From the NCBI RefSeq assembly GCF_008297955.1, contig NZ_VTPY01000001.1, positions 62,001-126,000 of the forward strand: a DNA stretch of 64,000 nt, in the 5' to 3' direction. A program made the translations under genes and the position numbers. This DNA is from Billgrantia pellis. GTDB lineage: Bacteria; Pseudomonadota; Gammaproteobacteria; Pseudomonadales; Halomonadaceae. The notes under the pieces are model-generated. The model was not told where the DNA came from. It saw only the letters and a list, made by a program, of their open reading frames with translations, and did not search any database. Shown in pieces: positions 1 to 9,150 of this stretch; the first letter of the stretch is position 1; every line of letters begins with the position of its first letter.

Positions 1-5
1 CCGAA

Positions 6-278
6 ATGGAATGGATGGTCTGGACCGTGCCTACGGCAATTTTCTTCGCCGTTATTGCTGCCATGCTGCTCGGCATGACGGCCTGGGAGCTGGTCTCCCC
101 GACAGTGGAGCGGCGCGGCTTTCTGCCGATCGCCACGACCCGTGGCGATCGGCTCTTCATCGGTTTGCTTTCGGCCGCCTATATCCACCTGGTGACAGTC
201 GGCTTTACCGAGCTCTCGATTTGGTTTGCCCTGGGGATTTCCCTCCTCTGGCTGCTGGTGCTGATGCGCTGGGGCTGA
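6..278 (+). CDS. glpU: GlpU-like small membrane protein (DUF2160)
   Basis: A 90-residue integral membrane protein with about three hydrophobic segments (residues 8-28, 45-62, 66-86) separated by a conserved stretch containing RRGFLPIATTRGDRLFIG, the hallmark of DUF2160. In rhizobia this protein is encoded inside the glycerol ABC transporter operon glpSTPQUV, just before the solute-binding protein, which is the order seen here. Its exact role in transport is unknown; it probably sits with the permeases in the inner membrane. The ATG lies almost at the window edge, so the upstream permease and ATPase genes are expected just outside. The family call is strong; the glycerol role is inferred from the neighbours. 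Confidence 0.85.
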   Translation: MEWMVWTVPTAIFFAVIAAMLLGMTAWELVSPTVERRGFLPIATTRGDRLFIGLLSAAYIHLVTVGFTELSIWFALGISLLWLLVLMRWG

Positions 279-340
279 ACCAAGGCTGTACGGACGATAA
301 CCGTGTCAAGGATGACGACCACACGCAGAACGAGGTCAAC

Positions 341-2083
341 ATGAAGAACAATAGGATCCAACTGACGGCGCTGGCGGGCAGTCTCCTGCTCACCTCCGGC
401 GCCCTGCATGCCCAGTCAGACGATGCTCGAGCGATCGCCGAACGGTTGATCGACGAGCATTTCCAGAACTCGACGCTCTCCCGCGAGGAGCAGATCGAGG
501 AATTGCTGTGGTTCGCCCAGGCCGCCGAGCCGTTCCGAGGCATGGAGATCAACACCGTCGCCGAGGGGCTCACCACCCACGTCTGGGAGCGTGACGTGCT
601 GGCACCGGCCTTCGAGGAACTGACCGGCATCCGGGTTACCCACAACATCATCGGCGAAGGTGACGTGGTGGATAACATGCAGACCCAGATGCAGACCGGA
701 CGCAACATCTACGACGGCTACGTCAACGACTCGGACGCCATCGGCACGCATATCCGCTACGGCACCACCATCAACCTGACCGAGGCGATGGAGAACGAGT
801 GGGCCGACTATACACTGCCGACGCTCGACCTCGACGACTTCATCGGGCTGCAGTACGGCACCGGGCCGGATGGGAACATCTATCAGCTGCCCGACCAGCA
901 GTTCGCCAACCTCTACTGGTTCCGCTACGACTGGTTCCAGCGTGAGGACCTGCAGGAGCAGTTCCGCGAGATCTACGGCTATGATCTCGGCGTCCCTACC
1001 AACTGGACCGCCTACGAAGAGATTGCCGAGTTCTTCACCGAGCATGTCGGCGAGATCGACGGCGAACGGATCTATGGCCATATGGACTACGGACGCCGCG
1101 ATCCGTCGCTGGGCTGGCGCTTCCATGACTCCTGGCTCTCCATGGCCGGGATGGGCAGCCCCGGCGTACCGTTCGGCAACCCGGTGGACGATTGGGGCAT
1201 TCGCGTCGACGAACAGAGCCGTCCGGTCGGCGCTAGCGTCAGCCGCGGTGGGGCGACCAACTCGCCGGCCTCGGTGTTCGCCGTGACCAAGATGGTCGAG
1301 TGGCTGGACAAGTACGCACCGCCCGAGGCGCAGGGCATGACCTTCGGCGAAGCCGGTCCGGTACCCGCCCAGGGCAACATCGCCCAGCAAATTTTCTGGT
1401 ACACCACCTTCACCGCCGACATGACGGATCCGACCCTGCCCGTCAACCACGAGGATGGTTCGCCCAAGTGGCGCATGGCGCCTTCGCCCACCGGGCCGTA
1501 CTGGGAGGAGGGCATGAAGGTCGGTTACCAGGACGTGGGTTCCTGGACCTTCTTCGACTCCACTCCCGAGGATCGGCGCACCGCGGCGTGGCTGTTCGCC
1601 CAGTTCGCCACCGCCAAGACGGTCTCGCTGGAGAAGCTGATGGCCGGCCTCACGCCGATACGCGAATCCGATATCTTCTCCGACCAGATGACCGAACTGG
1701 CGCCCAGGCTGGGCGGACTGGTGGAGTTCTATCGCAGCCCCAACGAGTCCAACTGGACGCCTTCTTCCACCAACGTGCCCGATTATCCGCGCATGGCGCC
1801 GCTGTGGTGGCAGAATCTGGCGCCGGCCGTCAGCGGTGAGGTCACGCCCCAGGAGGCACTCGACAATCTGGCCGGTGAACTCGATAACCTCATGGCGCGG
1901 CTGGCACGGGCCAACGTGTTCGAATCCTATCCGCCCATGTTGAACGAGGAGCGCGACCCCGAGGAGTGGTTGTCGCAAGAGGGCTCGCCCAAGGCGAAGC
2001 TGGATGAGGAGATGCCGCAGGGGACCACCGTTCCTTATGACCAGATGATGGAGGCGTGGATGGCTGCCGGTACACGTCAGTAA
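341..2083 (+). CDS. glpV: Glycerol ABC transporter periplasmic binding protein
   Basis: A 580-residue extracellular solute-binding protein. The start at 341 gives a typical Sec signal peptide (basic MKNNR, hydrophobic core, cleavage after GALHA near residue 24); the reading frame stays open further upstream but overlaps glpU. The length is large for a sugar-binding protein but usual for the GlpV/DUF3502-like glycerol-binding group that follows DUF2160. It should capture glycerol in the periplasm and hand it to the permeases encoded left of the window. glpD follows 153 bases downstream, consistent with uptake followed by oxidation after phosphorylation by a kinase not seen here. Confidence 0.85.
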   Translation: MKNNRIQLTALAGSLLLTSGALHAQSDDARAIAERLIDEHFQNSTLSREEQIEELLWFAQAAEPFRGMEINTVAEGLTTHVWERDVLAPAFEELTGIRVTHNIIGEGDVVDNMQTQMQTGRNIYDGYVNDSDAIGTHIRYGTTINLTEAMENEWADYTLPTLDLDDFIGLQYGTGPDGNIYQLPDQQFANLYWFRYDWFQREDLQEQFREIYGYDLGVPTNWTAYEEIAEFFTEHVGEIDGERIYGHMDYGRRDPSLGWRFHDSWLSMAGMGSPGVPFGNPVDDWGIRVDEQSRPVGASVSRGGATNSPASVFAVTKMVEWLDKYAPPEAQGMTFGEAGPVPAQGNIAQQIFWYTTFTADMTDPTLPVNHEDGSPKWRMAPSPTGPYWEEGMKVGYQDVGSWTFFDSTPEDRRTAAWLFAQFATAKTVSLEKLMAGLTPIRESDIFSDQMTELAPRLGGLVEFYRSPNESNWTPSSTNVPDYPRMAPLWWQNLAPAVSGEVTPQEALDNLAGELDNLMARLARANVFESYPPMLNEERDPEEWLSQEGSPKAKLDEEMPQGTTVPYDQMMEAWMAAGTRQ

Positions 2084-2120
2084 GAAGCTGGCGTCGAGCA
2101 AGACGTCCGACTCGGTCCAG

Positions 2121-2142
2121 GCCCGGCACACGTGTGCCGGGC
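2121..2142. repeat. 22-bp perfect palindrome between glpV and glpD
   Basis: GCCCGGCACA pairs with TGTGCCGGGC around a central CG. As RNA it would form a very stable hairpin. No T-run follows, so it is not a standard intrinsic terminator; it may stabilise the 3' end of the transporter mRNA or reduce read-through into glpD. Confidence 0.6.
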
Positions 2143-2236
2143 CCATGAAGCGCGTGTCTCCGGTAGCCCTTTCGGGTCAATCCAGACCCCGTGCGGCGCT
2201 CGCCGAGCGGGGCTTCTGTCTGCCAAAGGTCCGCAC

Positions 2237-3910
2237 ATGGAACTGCGCAGCAGCAACATCGACAGACTCGACAACGAAGCGTTCGACGTCCTCATCGTGG
2301 GCGGCGGCATCAATGGCGCGGCCTCGGCGGCCGCGCTGGCCGGGAAGGGCGTACGGGTCGCCCTGATCGAACGAGGTGACTTCGCCGGCAGCACCAGCAT
2401 GCACTCTTCCAACCTGGTGTGGGGCGGTATCAAATACATGGAGAGCCGCGACTTCGCGCTGGTGCGCAAGCTATGCATGAGCCGCAACCACTTGATCAGG
2501 AGTTATCCCGCCACGGTACAGGAGATCCGTTTCCTTACCACTATACCCCGGGGGTTTCGCTATCATCCGCGCTACCTGTGGGCCGGTGCCTGGCTCTACT
2601 GGCTAATCGGCAATGGCTTTACCCGCATACCGCGCTTCCTCTCGCCCCAAGCGATCCGTGACAGCGAAGCGATCGTCGATGTCCGCGATGCCATCGGAGG
2701 CTTCGAGTATTCCGATGCCTACCTTCACGACAACGATGCCCGCTTCGTCTTCAACTTCGTGCGCGGGGCTCTCGACTATGGCGGCATTGCGGTGAACTAC
2801 GTCGAGTCGCTGGGAGCTGAGCGCAAAGACGGCTCTTGGTTCACCCGGGCGCGCGACGTGATCGGTGGGGGCGAAATCGAGATCCGCTCGAAGGTGCTGA
2901 TCAATGCCGCCGGCCCCTGGGTCGATGCGCATAACGGCTTGACCGGTCAGGCCACCGAGCATCGCCATGTCTATTCCAAGGGCATCCATCTGATCGTGCC
3001 GCAGCTGACCGACAGCCAACGGGTGCTGGCATTCTTCGCCGACGATGGCCGGCTATTCTTCGTCATTCCCATGGGACCGCGAACCTGCATCGGCACCACC
3101 GACACCCGCGTCGATCACCCCGAGGTGACGGCCACCGAAGACGACATTCGCTTCGTGCTGGACAATATCAACAAGCGCCTCGAACTCGACAGCCCGCTGG
3201 CCAAGCAGGACATCATCTCCATCCGCTGCGGCGTGCGCCCCCTGGCTGTCAAGGCCGGTGGCGGCGGCGAGCGCGACTTCCTGCAGCTATCGCGCAAGCA
3301 TGCCATTGATCTCAACCAGCGCGATGCCCATCTGAGCATCTTCGGTGGCAAGCTCACCGACTGCCTCAACGTGGGCGAGGAGATCGTCGCAGCGGATGAG
3401 GGCATGGGGATCGAGATACCGTACCCGCAGCATCGCTGGTACGGTGAACCGCCCGATCAGGTGCGCCGGGAACTCCTTCATCAGGCGAAGCTGATGCATC
3501 TCGATGACATGACCGCCGCCGATGCCTCCGAGCCGCTTTCGAGCCGATTATGGCGGCGCTATGGTACCCACGCGCTGGAGATGCTCGAGGAGATTCGCGA
3601 GGACCCGCGACAGGCCGAGGTGCTGATCGAGGGCACCGAGTACCTGCGCTGCGAATTGCGCCATGCCAAGCGGCGCGAGATGGTCACACGGCTCGAGGAC
3701 TTCCTGCGCCGTCGCTCGAAGATCGCGCTGGTGGTGCATGAGGACGCTATGCGTCGCTCGCCGGGCCTGCGCGAGGCGTGCACCATCCTATTCGGCGACC
3801 AGGCAGATGCCCGACTCGAAGAGTACTTCGCCACCACACGGCACGCGCGAGGGAAGAGTGTCGTCGTTGCGCCTGGTGAAGCGATGGACTCCGCAGCGCC
3901 ACGGGTTTGA
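2237..3910 (+). CDS. glpD: Glycerol-3-phosphate dehydrogenase, FAD-dependent
   Basis: A 557-residue FAD enzyme that oxidises sn-glycerol-3-phosphate to dihydroxyacetone phosphate and passes electrons to the quinone pool at the inner membrane. The N-terminal dinucleotide-binding motif GGGINGA is at residues 22-28, followed by the conserved stretch SSNLVWGGIKY and, later, GTTDTRVDHPE; the C-terminal DAO_C-type region is complete. The ATG at 2237 was chosen because the FAD motif then sits at the usual distance from the N-terminus; an earlier in-frame start at 2132 would add a non-homologous leader. It completes the glycerol-use module started by glpU and glpV. Confidence 0.93.
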   Translation: MELRSSNIDRLDNEAFDVLIVGGGINGAASAAALAGKGVRVALIERGDFAGSTSMHSSNLVWGGIKYMESRDFALVRKLCMSRNHLIRSYPATVQEIRFLTTIPRGFRYHPRYLWAGAWLYWLIGNGFTRIPRFLSPQAIRDSEAIVDVRDAIGGFEYSDAYLHDNDARFVFNFVRGALDYGGIAVNYVESLGAERKDGSWFTRARDVIGGGEIEIRSKVLINAAGPWVDAHNGLTGQATEHRHVYSKGIHLIVPQLTDSQRVLAFFADDGRLFFVIPMGPRTCIGTTDTRVDHPEVTATEDDIRFVLDNINKRLELDSPLAKQDIISIRCGVRPLAVKAGGGGERDFLQLSRKHAIDLNQRDAHLSIFGGKLTDCLNVGEEIVAADEGMGIEIPYPQHRWYGEPPDQVRRELLHQAKLMHLDDMTAADASEPLSSRLWRRYGTHALEMLEEIREDPRQAEVLIEGTEYLRCELRHAKRREMVTRLEDFLRRRSKIALVVHEDAMRRSPGLREACTILFGDQADARLEEYFATTRHARGKSVVVAPGEAMDSAAPRV

Positions 3911-3995
3911 AGCGAGCATCGCCACGCAGTGCATTGAAGCGGGGCCCCTGGCCGGTATAATGCCTCGTCAACTTTGATGAATTGAGAGGTTAACC

Positions 3996-4865
3996 GTGGG
4001 CTATCTCATCGGCGTCACCGCGCTCTGGGCCTTCTCCTTCTCGCTGATCGGCGTTTACCTGGCGGGCCAGGTCGATAGCTACTTCGCGGTGCTGATGCGC
4101 GTTTCGCTGGCGGCGCTGGTGTTTCTGCCGTTCCTGCGCCCTTCGCTGCTGGTCGGACGCCAGCGTCTGGCCCTGATGGGGCTGGGGGCGGTGCAATTGG
4201 GCATAATGTATGTTTTCTTCTATCAGTCCTTCCTGTTGCTGACGGTACCGGAAGTCCTGCTGTTCACCATCTTCACACCGCTTTACGTGACGCTGCTCGA
4301 CGACGCGCTCTTCGGTCGCTTCACGCCGTTCTATCTGCTCACCGCCGTCATGGCTGTGCTGGGGGCCGCCGTGATCCGCTATGATGGCGTCGATAGCGGC
4401 TTCTGGCTCGGCTTTCTGGTGGTGCAGGGAGCCAACTTCTGCTTCGCTCTGGGGCAGGTGGGCTACCGTCGCCTGTCCGCGTCACTGCCGGCCTCTTTGC
4501 CTCGTCATAGCGTCTTCGCCTGGTTCTACCTAGGGGCCTTGGCCGTGGCCCTGCCAGCCTTCATCCTGCTTGGCAGCGCCGCTGCACTGCCGGGCAACGG
4601 TGTGCAATGGGGCGTGCTCGCCTGGCTGGGGCTGGTGGCCTCCGGGCTTGGCTATTTCCTATGGAACCTGGGGGCGACCCGTGTCGACGCCGGCGCCCTG
4701 GCCATCATGAACAATGCGCTGATCCCGGCTGGCCTGGTGGTCAATTTGGTCATCTGGAACCGCGACGCCGACCTGCCGCGGCTAGTGTTGGGCGGGGCGA
4801 TCATCGTCGGCTCGTTGGTACTCAACGAATGGTGGCTGCGTCGCCGCCGGCTTGCTGCCGCCTGA
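3996..4865 (+). CDS. EamA/DMT-family transporter
   Basis: A 289-residue protein that is hydrophobic over nearly its full length, with about ten predicted transmembrane helices arranged as two EamA repeats, typical of drug/metabolite (DMT) exporters. The start is GTG at 3996 with GAGAGGT seven bases upstream. The substrate cannot be read from sequence; family members export amino acids, amines or other small metabolites. It stands alone between glpD and nadK, about 60 bases from the next start, so it may share a transcript with nadK. Confidence 0.85.
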   Translation: MGYLIGVTALWAFSFSLIGVYLAGQVDSYFAVLMRVSLAALVFLPFLRPSLLVGRQRLALMGLGAVQLGIMYVFFYQSFLLLTVPEVLLFTIFTPLYVTLLDDALFGRFTPFYLLTAVMAVLGAAVIRYDGVDSGFWLGFLVVQGANFCFALGQVGYRRLSASLPASLPRHSVFAWFYLGALAVALPAFILLGSAAALPGNGVQWGVLAWLGLVASGLGYFLWNLGATRVDAGALAIMNNALIPAGLVVNLVIWNRDADLPRLVLGGAIIVGSLVLNEWWLRRRRLAAA

Positions 4866-4928
4866 GCCGGTTTGCCCGGTTCACGGCCAGCCTCCATAAT
4901 GAGCGGCCATGATCCGGGGGGCGAGGGC

Positions 4929-5822
4929 ATGCACGAGCAGTACGGCGGGTTCAAGAATATCGGTCTGATCGGTCGCCTGGGCAGTTCCGAGGTAGTCGAT
5001 ACACTGAAGCGACTGATGCGTTTTCTCGATGGAGGGGGCTATCACGTCATCGTCGAGGATCGCACCGCGACCGTGCTGCTCGACCATGGCCACCCCGAAG
5101 CCAGCCGGCGCACCCTGGGCGAACTCTGCGATCTGGTAATTGTCGTGGGAGGAGACGGTAGCCTGCTGGGTGCGGCACGCACGTTATGCCATAGTGGTAC
5201 CTTGGTGCTGGGTGTCAACCGCGGGCGGCTGGGCTTCCTCACCGATATTTCACCGAACGAGCTCGAGGAGCGTGTGGGCGAAGTGCTGACCGGTCGCTTC
5301 GAGGTCGAGGAGCGTTTCCTGCTCGATGCCGAGCTCTATCGCGATGGCGCCCAAGTGGGAAGCGGCGACGCCTTGAACGAAGTGGTGTTGCATCCGGGCA
5401 AGGCGGTGCGCATGATCGAGTTCGAGCTGTTCATCGACAACCAGTTCGTCTACAGCCAGCGCAGCGATGGGCTGATCATGGCCACACCCACCGGTTCCAC
5501 CGCCTATGCGCTTTCGGGAGGCGGCTCCATCATGCATCCCAAGCTGGATGTGATCGAGCTGGTGCCCATGTTTCCCCACACCTTGTCCAGCCGGCCCATC
5601 GTCATCGATGCGGCCAGTGAGATACGCGTGCATATCGGCGAGACCAATCAGACCTACCCGCATATCAGTTGCGACGGGCAGACGCGTGCCGTGGCCAAGC
5701 CCGACGACGTGCTGATCGTGAAGCGCAAGCCTCAGCGGGTGCAACTGGTCCATCCTCTGGGTCATAACTTCTATGAGGTTCTGCGCAGCAAGCTGGGCTG
5801 GAGCAACCGGCTGGGGAATTGA
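4929..5822 (+). CDS. nadK: NAD kinase
   Basis: Phosphorylates NAD to NADP in the cytoplasm using ATP. From the ATG at 4929 the protein is 297 residues, the usual NadK size. It carries the nucleotide-binding GGDGS at residues 74-78, NRGRLGFLTD just after it, and TPTGSTAYALSGGG in the C-terminal domain. A second in-frame ATG at 4899 is possible and would add ten residues. The metallophosphatase start follows two bases after the stop, so the two genes are very probably co-transcribed. Confidence 0.95.
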   Translation: MHEQYGGFKNIGLIGRLGSSEVVDTLKRLMRFLDGGGYHVIVEDRTATVLLDHGHPEASRRTLGELCDLVIVVGGDGSLLGAARTLCHSGTLVLGVNRGRLGFLTDISPNELEERVGEVLTGRFEVEERFLLDAELYRDGAQVGSGDALNEVVLHPGKAVRMIEFELFIDNQFVYSQRSDGLIMATPTGSTAYALSGGGSIMHPKLDVIELVPMFPHTLSSRPIVIDAASEIRVHIGETNQTYPHISCDGQTRAVAKPDDVLIVKRKPQRVQLVHPLGHNFYEVLRSKLGWSNRLGN

Positions 5823-5823
5823 T

Positions 5824-6825
5824 GTGAAGCGGGCGGCAGTGGAAGGCTACGATCTGATTGGCGACGTGCATGGTTGTGGGGCGACGTTGGCAGCCCTGCT
5901 GGAACGGCTCGGCTACCGCCAGCGTGGAGGCGTGTACCGCCATCCGCGGCGTCGGGCCATCTTCCTCGGCGACCTGATAGATCGCGGCCCGCGGATTCGG
6001 CTGGCGGTGACCATTGCCAGACGCATGGTGGAAGAGGGCGAGGCGCATATCGTCATGGGCAACCATGAGTACAACGCTCTGGCCTATTGCCAGCGTGCAC
6101 CGCACCATCTTGGACGCGAGTGGTTGCGTGAGCACAGTCCACGGCACAATCGCATCATCAAGGAGACACTCGATCAGTACCGCGACCATCCCGTCGAATG
6201 GGAAGACACGCTGGCCTGGTTCAGGGAGATCCCGCTGTTTCTGGAGTTTCCGGCGTTTCGCGTGGTGCATGCCTGCTGGGACCAGGGATTGATCGATGCG
6301 CTACGCCGCGACTACCCGGATGGCCGCGTCGACGAGGCGTTTCTGCAGCAGTCGGTGGCGCCGAACACACTGGCTTATCGTGTTTTCGACCGTCTGACTC
6401 GTGGCGTTCATTTACCGCTGCCCAAGGGAGTGAAAATCCACTCCGGCGACGGCTTTACCCGGCATAGCTTCCGCGCTCACTTCTGGGCGCGTGAGCCGCG
6501 CACCTGGGGCGACGTGATCTTTCAGCCCGACAACCTGCCCGACGCTCTGGAAGGGCGCGAGCTGAGCACGGACGAACATGCGCGACTGCCGCATTACGGG
6601 CTCGACCAGCCGCCGCTGTTCATTGGCCACTACTGGTGCGAGGGCATTCCGGCCCTGCCGACGGCCAATATCGCCTGCCTGGATTACAGCGCGGTGAAGT
6701 TCGGACGCCTCGTGGCCTATCGCTGGAGTGGCGAGCGGCGGCTCGATGCCGACCGCTTCGTCTGGGTGCGGGTTCCCCGGGACGAAGCGTCTCGGCCCAG
6801 GCCCTGGGAAATCGAGTTCGATTGA
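5824..6825 (+). CDS. Calcineurin-like metallophosphoesterase (PPP family)
   Basis: A 333-residue cytoplasmic phosphoesterase with the three metal-binding motifs in order: GDVHG near residue 12, GDLIDRGP near residue 48 and GNHE near residue 79. It resembles ApaH/PrpA-type protein phosphatases and diadenosine tetraphosphatases; the substrate is not predictable. The GTG start at 5824 sits two bases after the nadK stop. The C-terminal half contains a further conserved metal-site segment (FIGHYWCEG). The tight coupling to nadK suggests a shared operon, not necessarily a shared pathway. Confidence 0.85.
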   Translation: MKRAAVEGYDLIGDVHGCGATLAALLERLGYRQRGGVYRHPRRRAIFLGDLIDRGPRIRLAVTIARRMVEEGEAHIVMGNHEYNALAYCQRAPHHLGREWLREHSPRHNRIIKETLDQYRDHPVEWEDTLAWFREIPLFLEFPAFRVVHACWDQGLIDALRRDYPDGRVDEAFLQQSVAPNTLAYRVFDRLTRGVHLPLPKGVKIHSGDGFTRHSFRAHFWAREPRTWGDVIFQPDNLPDALEGRELSTDEHARLPHYGLDQPPLFIGHYWCEGIPALPTANIACLDYSAVKFGRLVAYRWSGERRLDADRFVWVRVPRDEASRPRPWEIEFD

Positions 6826-6935
6826 GGCCAGGTGATGACGCTACAAAGTGTTACAACTTTTTTTTCAACGATCCTGAACTTCCTTGCGCTGCGCACATCT
6901 GAATAGGTGTTCCCTTGAATGATCCCTTGCTCTTG

Positions 6936-6966
6936 TCCGGCGGCCCCCCTTCCGCCGGATTTTTTA
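6936..6966 (+). terminator. Strong intrinsic terminator
   Basis: TCCGGCGG (6936-6943) pairs with CCGCCGGA (6952-6959) around an eight-base C-rich loop and is followed at once by a run of six Ts. It ends rightward transcription from nadK and the phosphatase gene, but lies 110 bases after the stop codon. Confidence 0.9.
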
Positions 6967-7057
6967 TGCGCGCTCGGCAGCCGTCGGGGGCGTTGGCGTT
7001 GAGAAATGCCCGAGCGCAGCGCAAGATGCCCGTTAACCCCTAGTTCAGAGAGGGCTC

Positions 7058-7906
7058 ATGTACCGTATCATGCTGTTTCCTCACGAAGTCGATACGCGTG
7101 AGCTGCGCCGCGCGCTATGGGCGCATCGGATCGGGCATCGTTTCACCGACGAGGAGGAGGGGCAGGTGTTATGGCTGGCCGATCCCGCGCAGCACGATGC
7201 GATGATGCAGCTCTTGCTTCGCTGGCAGCGCGGTGAGCGGATCATGCCGGAGCGGCGCCGGCGTCCGCGGGATGGCGCTTCGCTAGCCGTTCCCTTCCGC
7301 TTGGCACCGGTGACATCGATTGCCATAGCCGTCTCCTTGGCAGTCTTCGCCCTGATGGCGGTGATGGGCGATGTCGTGGTCGCCATGCTGACTATCGTGC
7401 CGGTTGCTGTCGTTGGGGGCGGCCTGGCTTTCGGCAATCTGTCCGAGGTGGTCACGTCGGGTCAGGTGTGGCGCCTGCTCTCGCCGGCCTTCCTGCACTT
7501 CGGCTGGATGCACCTGATCTTCAATATGATGTGGCTATGGTATTTCGGCCGCCAGGTCGAGGCCCTGCAGGGTAGCGGGCGAATGCTGGTCTTGCTGGTG
7601 GTGGCCGGTATCGGCGCCAACCTGGCTCAATATCTCACTGGGACCGTGCTGTTCGGGGGCATGTCCGGGGTCGACTTCGCGCTGCTCGGCTACGTCTGGC
7701 TGATGTCCCGCCGCGCGCCCGCGAGCGGCTTCTTCGTCCCACAGATGTTGGTAGTGTTCATGCTCGGCTGGATGGTCTTTACCATGACCGACATGGCCAC
7801 CGCCGTGGGTTTCGGCAACGTGGCCAACGAGGCCCATTTGGGCGGGTTGGTCGTGGGGTTGCTGTTCGGATGGTATTATTCGAACCGTGCCCGCCATCCT
7901 TCCTGA
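7058..7906 (+). CDS. glpG: Rhomboid intramembrane serine protease, GlpG-like
   Basis: A 282-residue membrane protease. Residues 1-60 form a soluble N-terminal domain like that of E. coli GlpG; about six transmembrane helices follow. The catalytic serine is S203 in GGMSG, the catalytic histidine is H260 in NEAHLGG, and the oxyanion-site residues H152 and N156 lie in HFGWMHLIFN. All active-site residues are present, so the enzyme should cleave transmembrane substrates within the inner membrane. Its physiological substrate is unknown. The YeaC-like gene follows 23 bases later. Confidence 0.92.
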   Translation: MYRIMLFPHEVDTRELRRALWAHRIGHRFTDEEEGQVLWLADPAQHDAMMQLLLRWQRGERIMPERRRRPRDGASLAVPFRLAPVTSIAIAVSLAVFALMAVMGDVVVAMLTIVPVAVVGGGLAFGNLSEVVTSGQVWRLLSPAFLHFGWMHLIFNMMWLWYFGRQVEALQGSGRMLVLLVVAGIGANLAQYLTGTVLFGGMSGVDFALLGYVWLMSRRAPASGFFVPQMLVVFMLGWMVFTMTDMATAVGFGNVANEAHLGGLVVGLLFGWYYSNRARHPS

Positions 7907-7929
7907 GCCGCCATTTCGAGAGATTCCCA

Positions 7930-8214
7930 ATGAGCGATATGACCTTCGAGCGCATGATCCGGCAGATGACGCCGGCCGTCTACGAGAGCCTCAAGCAGGC
8001 GGTGGCGCTGCGCAAGTGGCCCGATGGACGCATGTTGACCGCCGAGCAGACCGAGCTCTGTCTGGAAGCGGTAATCCGCTACGAATGGGAGAGCCGCGTG
8101 CCCGAGGAGCAGCGGGTCGGCTACTTGCAGCAGCGTACCTGCGGCAGCGCCAGCAGTGGTAGCGACGTGCCGCCCGAACTGGCAGGCCTGGCTCGGGATG
8201 CCACTCGTGACTGA
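7930..8214 (+). CDS. DUF1315 / YeaC family protein
   Basis: A 94-residue soluble protein with the family pattern FERMIRQMTPAVYESLKQAV and, further on, GRMLTAEQTELCLEA. DUF1315 proteins have no established function. The last ~25 residues are Ser/Gly-rich and likely disordered. Its 3' end overlaps the next gene, which suggests translational coupling; the same DUF1315-DUF2797 pairing is, as far as I recall, common in related gammaproteobacteria. Confidence 0.85.
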   Translation: MSDMTFERMIRQMTPAVYESLKQAVALRKWPDGRMLTAEQTELCLEAVIRYEWESRVPEEQRVGYLQQRTCGSASSGSDVPPELAGLARDATRD

Positions 8215-9076
8215 GGATGCCGTAACGGAATTCGACCGGATCGAGATTGCGCCCACCGTGCAGGGTTGCCTGAGCAAGATGACCATCATGCCGGGTGAGC
8301 AGGGTGGGCCGGTGAAATACACGCTGCGTGCCGGCGAGCACCGTCTCGATCTCAATGCGCGCCTCGGCCGATCCCTGCGGCTGACCTGGACTGGGGCGAT
8401 CGCTTGCACCCATTGCGGCCGGGCGACGAAGAAGAGCTTCGCCCAAGGCTACTGCTATCCCTGTTTCAAGAAGCTGGCCCAGTGCGATACCTGCATCGTC
8501 AAGCCCGAGACCTGCCACTTCGACGCCGGCACCTGCCGTGAGCCAGAGTGGGCCGAGCGCCATTGCTTCCAGCCTCACGTGATCTATCTGGCCAATTCCT
8601 CAGGCCTCAAGGTCGGCATCACGCGGGGGACCCAGGTGCCCACGCGCTGGCTCGATCAGGGTGCGATTCAGGCGCTACCGATCCTGGTGGTGGAGACCCG
8701 CCTGCAGTCCGGCCTGGTCGAGGTGTTGTTCAAAGAAGAAGTGGCCGACCGCACCAACTGGCGCGCCATGCTCAAGGGTGAGGTCGAGCCGCTCGACCTG
8801 GCAGCGGAGCGCAGCAGGTTGTTGACCCGGCTCGAGGGTGGGCTCGCCCGGCTGCGTGAGCGTTTCGGTGTCGATACCATTCGCGTGCTGAACGAGGCCC
8901 CGGTCAGCTTCGATTACCCGGTGCTGGAGTTTCCCCGCAAGATCGTTTCGCACAACTTCGACAAGCAGCCCGAAGTGGCCGGCACGTTGCTGGGCCTCAA
9001 GGGGCAGTACCTGATCCTCGATACGGGGGTGATCAACCTGCGCAAGTTTACCGGCTACGAGATCGCCGTATCCTGA
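8198..9076 (+). CDS. DUF2797 zinc-binding protein
   Basis: A 292-residue protein of unknown function. A cysteine-rich cluster (residues ~68-112: CTHC, CYPC, CDTC, CHF and a further CRE) looks like one or two structural zinc sites, and a GIY-YIG-like strand pattern follows (HVIYLANSSGLKVGITRG), a known feature of DUF2797. The ATG at 8198 overlaps the DUF1315 gene by 17 bases. Possible nucleic-acid binding is an inference from the zinc cluster and the GIY-YIG resemblance only. Confidence 0.8.
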   Translation: MPLVTEDAVTEFDRIEIAPTVQGCLSKMTIMPGEQGGPVKYTLRAGEHRLDLNARLGRSLRLTWTGAIACTHCGRATKKSFAQGYCYPCFKKLAQCDTCIVKPETCHFDAGTCREPEWAERHCFQPHVIYLANSSGLKVGITRGTQVPTRWLDQGAIQALPILVVETRLQSGLVEVLFKEEVADRTNWRAMLKGEVEPLDLAAERSRLLTRLEGGLARLRERFGVDTIRVLNEAPVSFDYPVLEFPRKIVSHNFDKQPEVAGTLLGLKGQYLILDTGVINLRKFTGYEIAVS

Positions 9077-9150
9077 GGCTTCAGTGCGTGTCGCAGTGAG
9101 GAGTCTTGGCAGACTATGCTGTCATTGCGCTTTCTGAGACGGATCCAGAC

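Noticed and set aside
416..2146. A 576-codon minus-strand frame over glpV
   Set aside because: No signal, domain or ribosome site; glpV on the plus strand has a signal peptide and matching neighbours.
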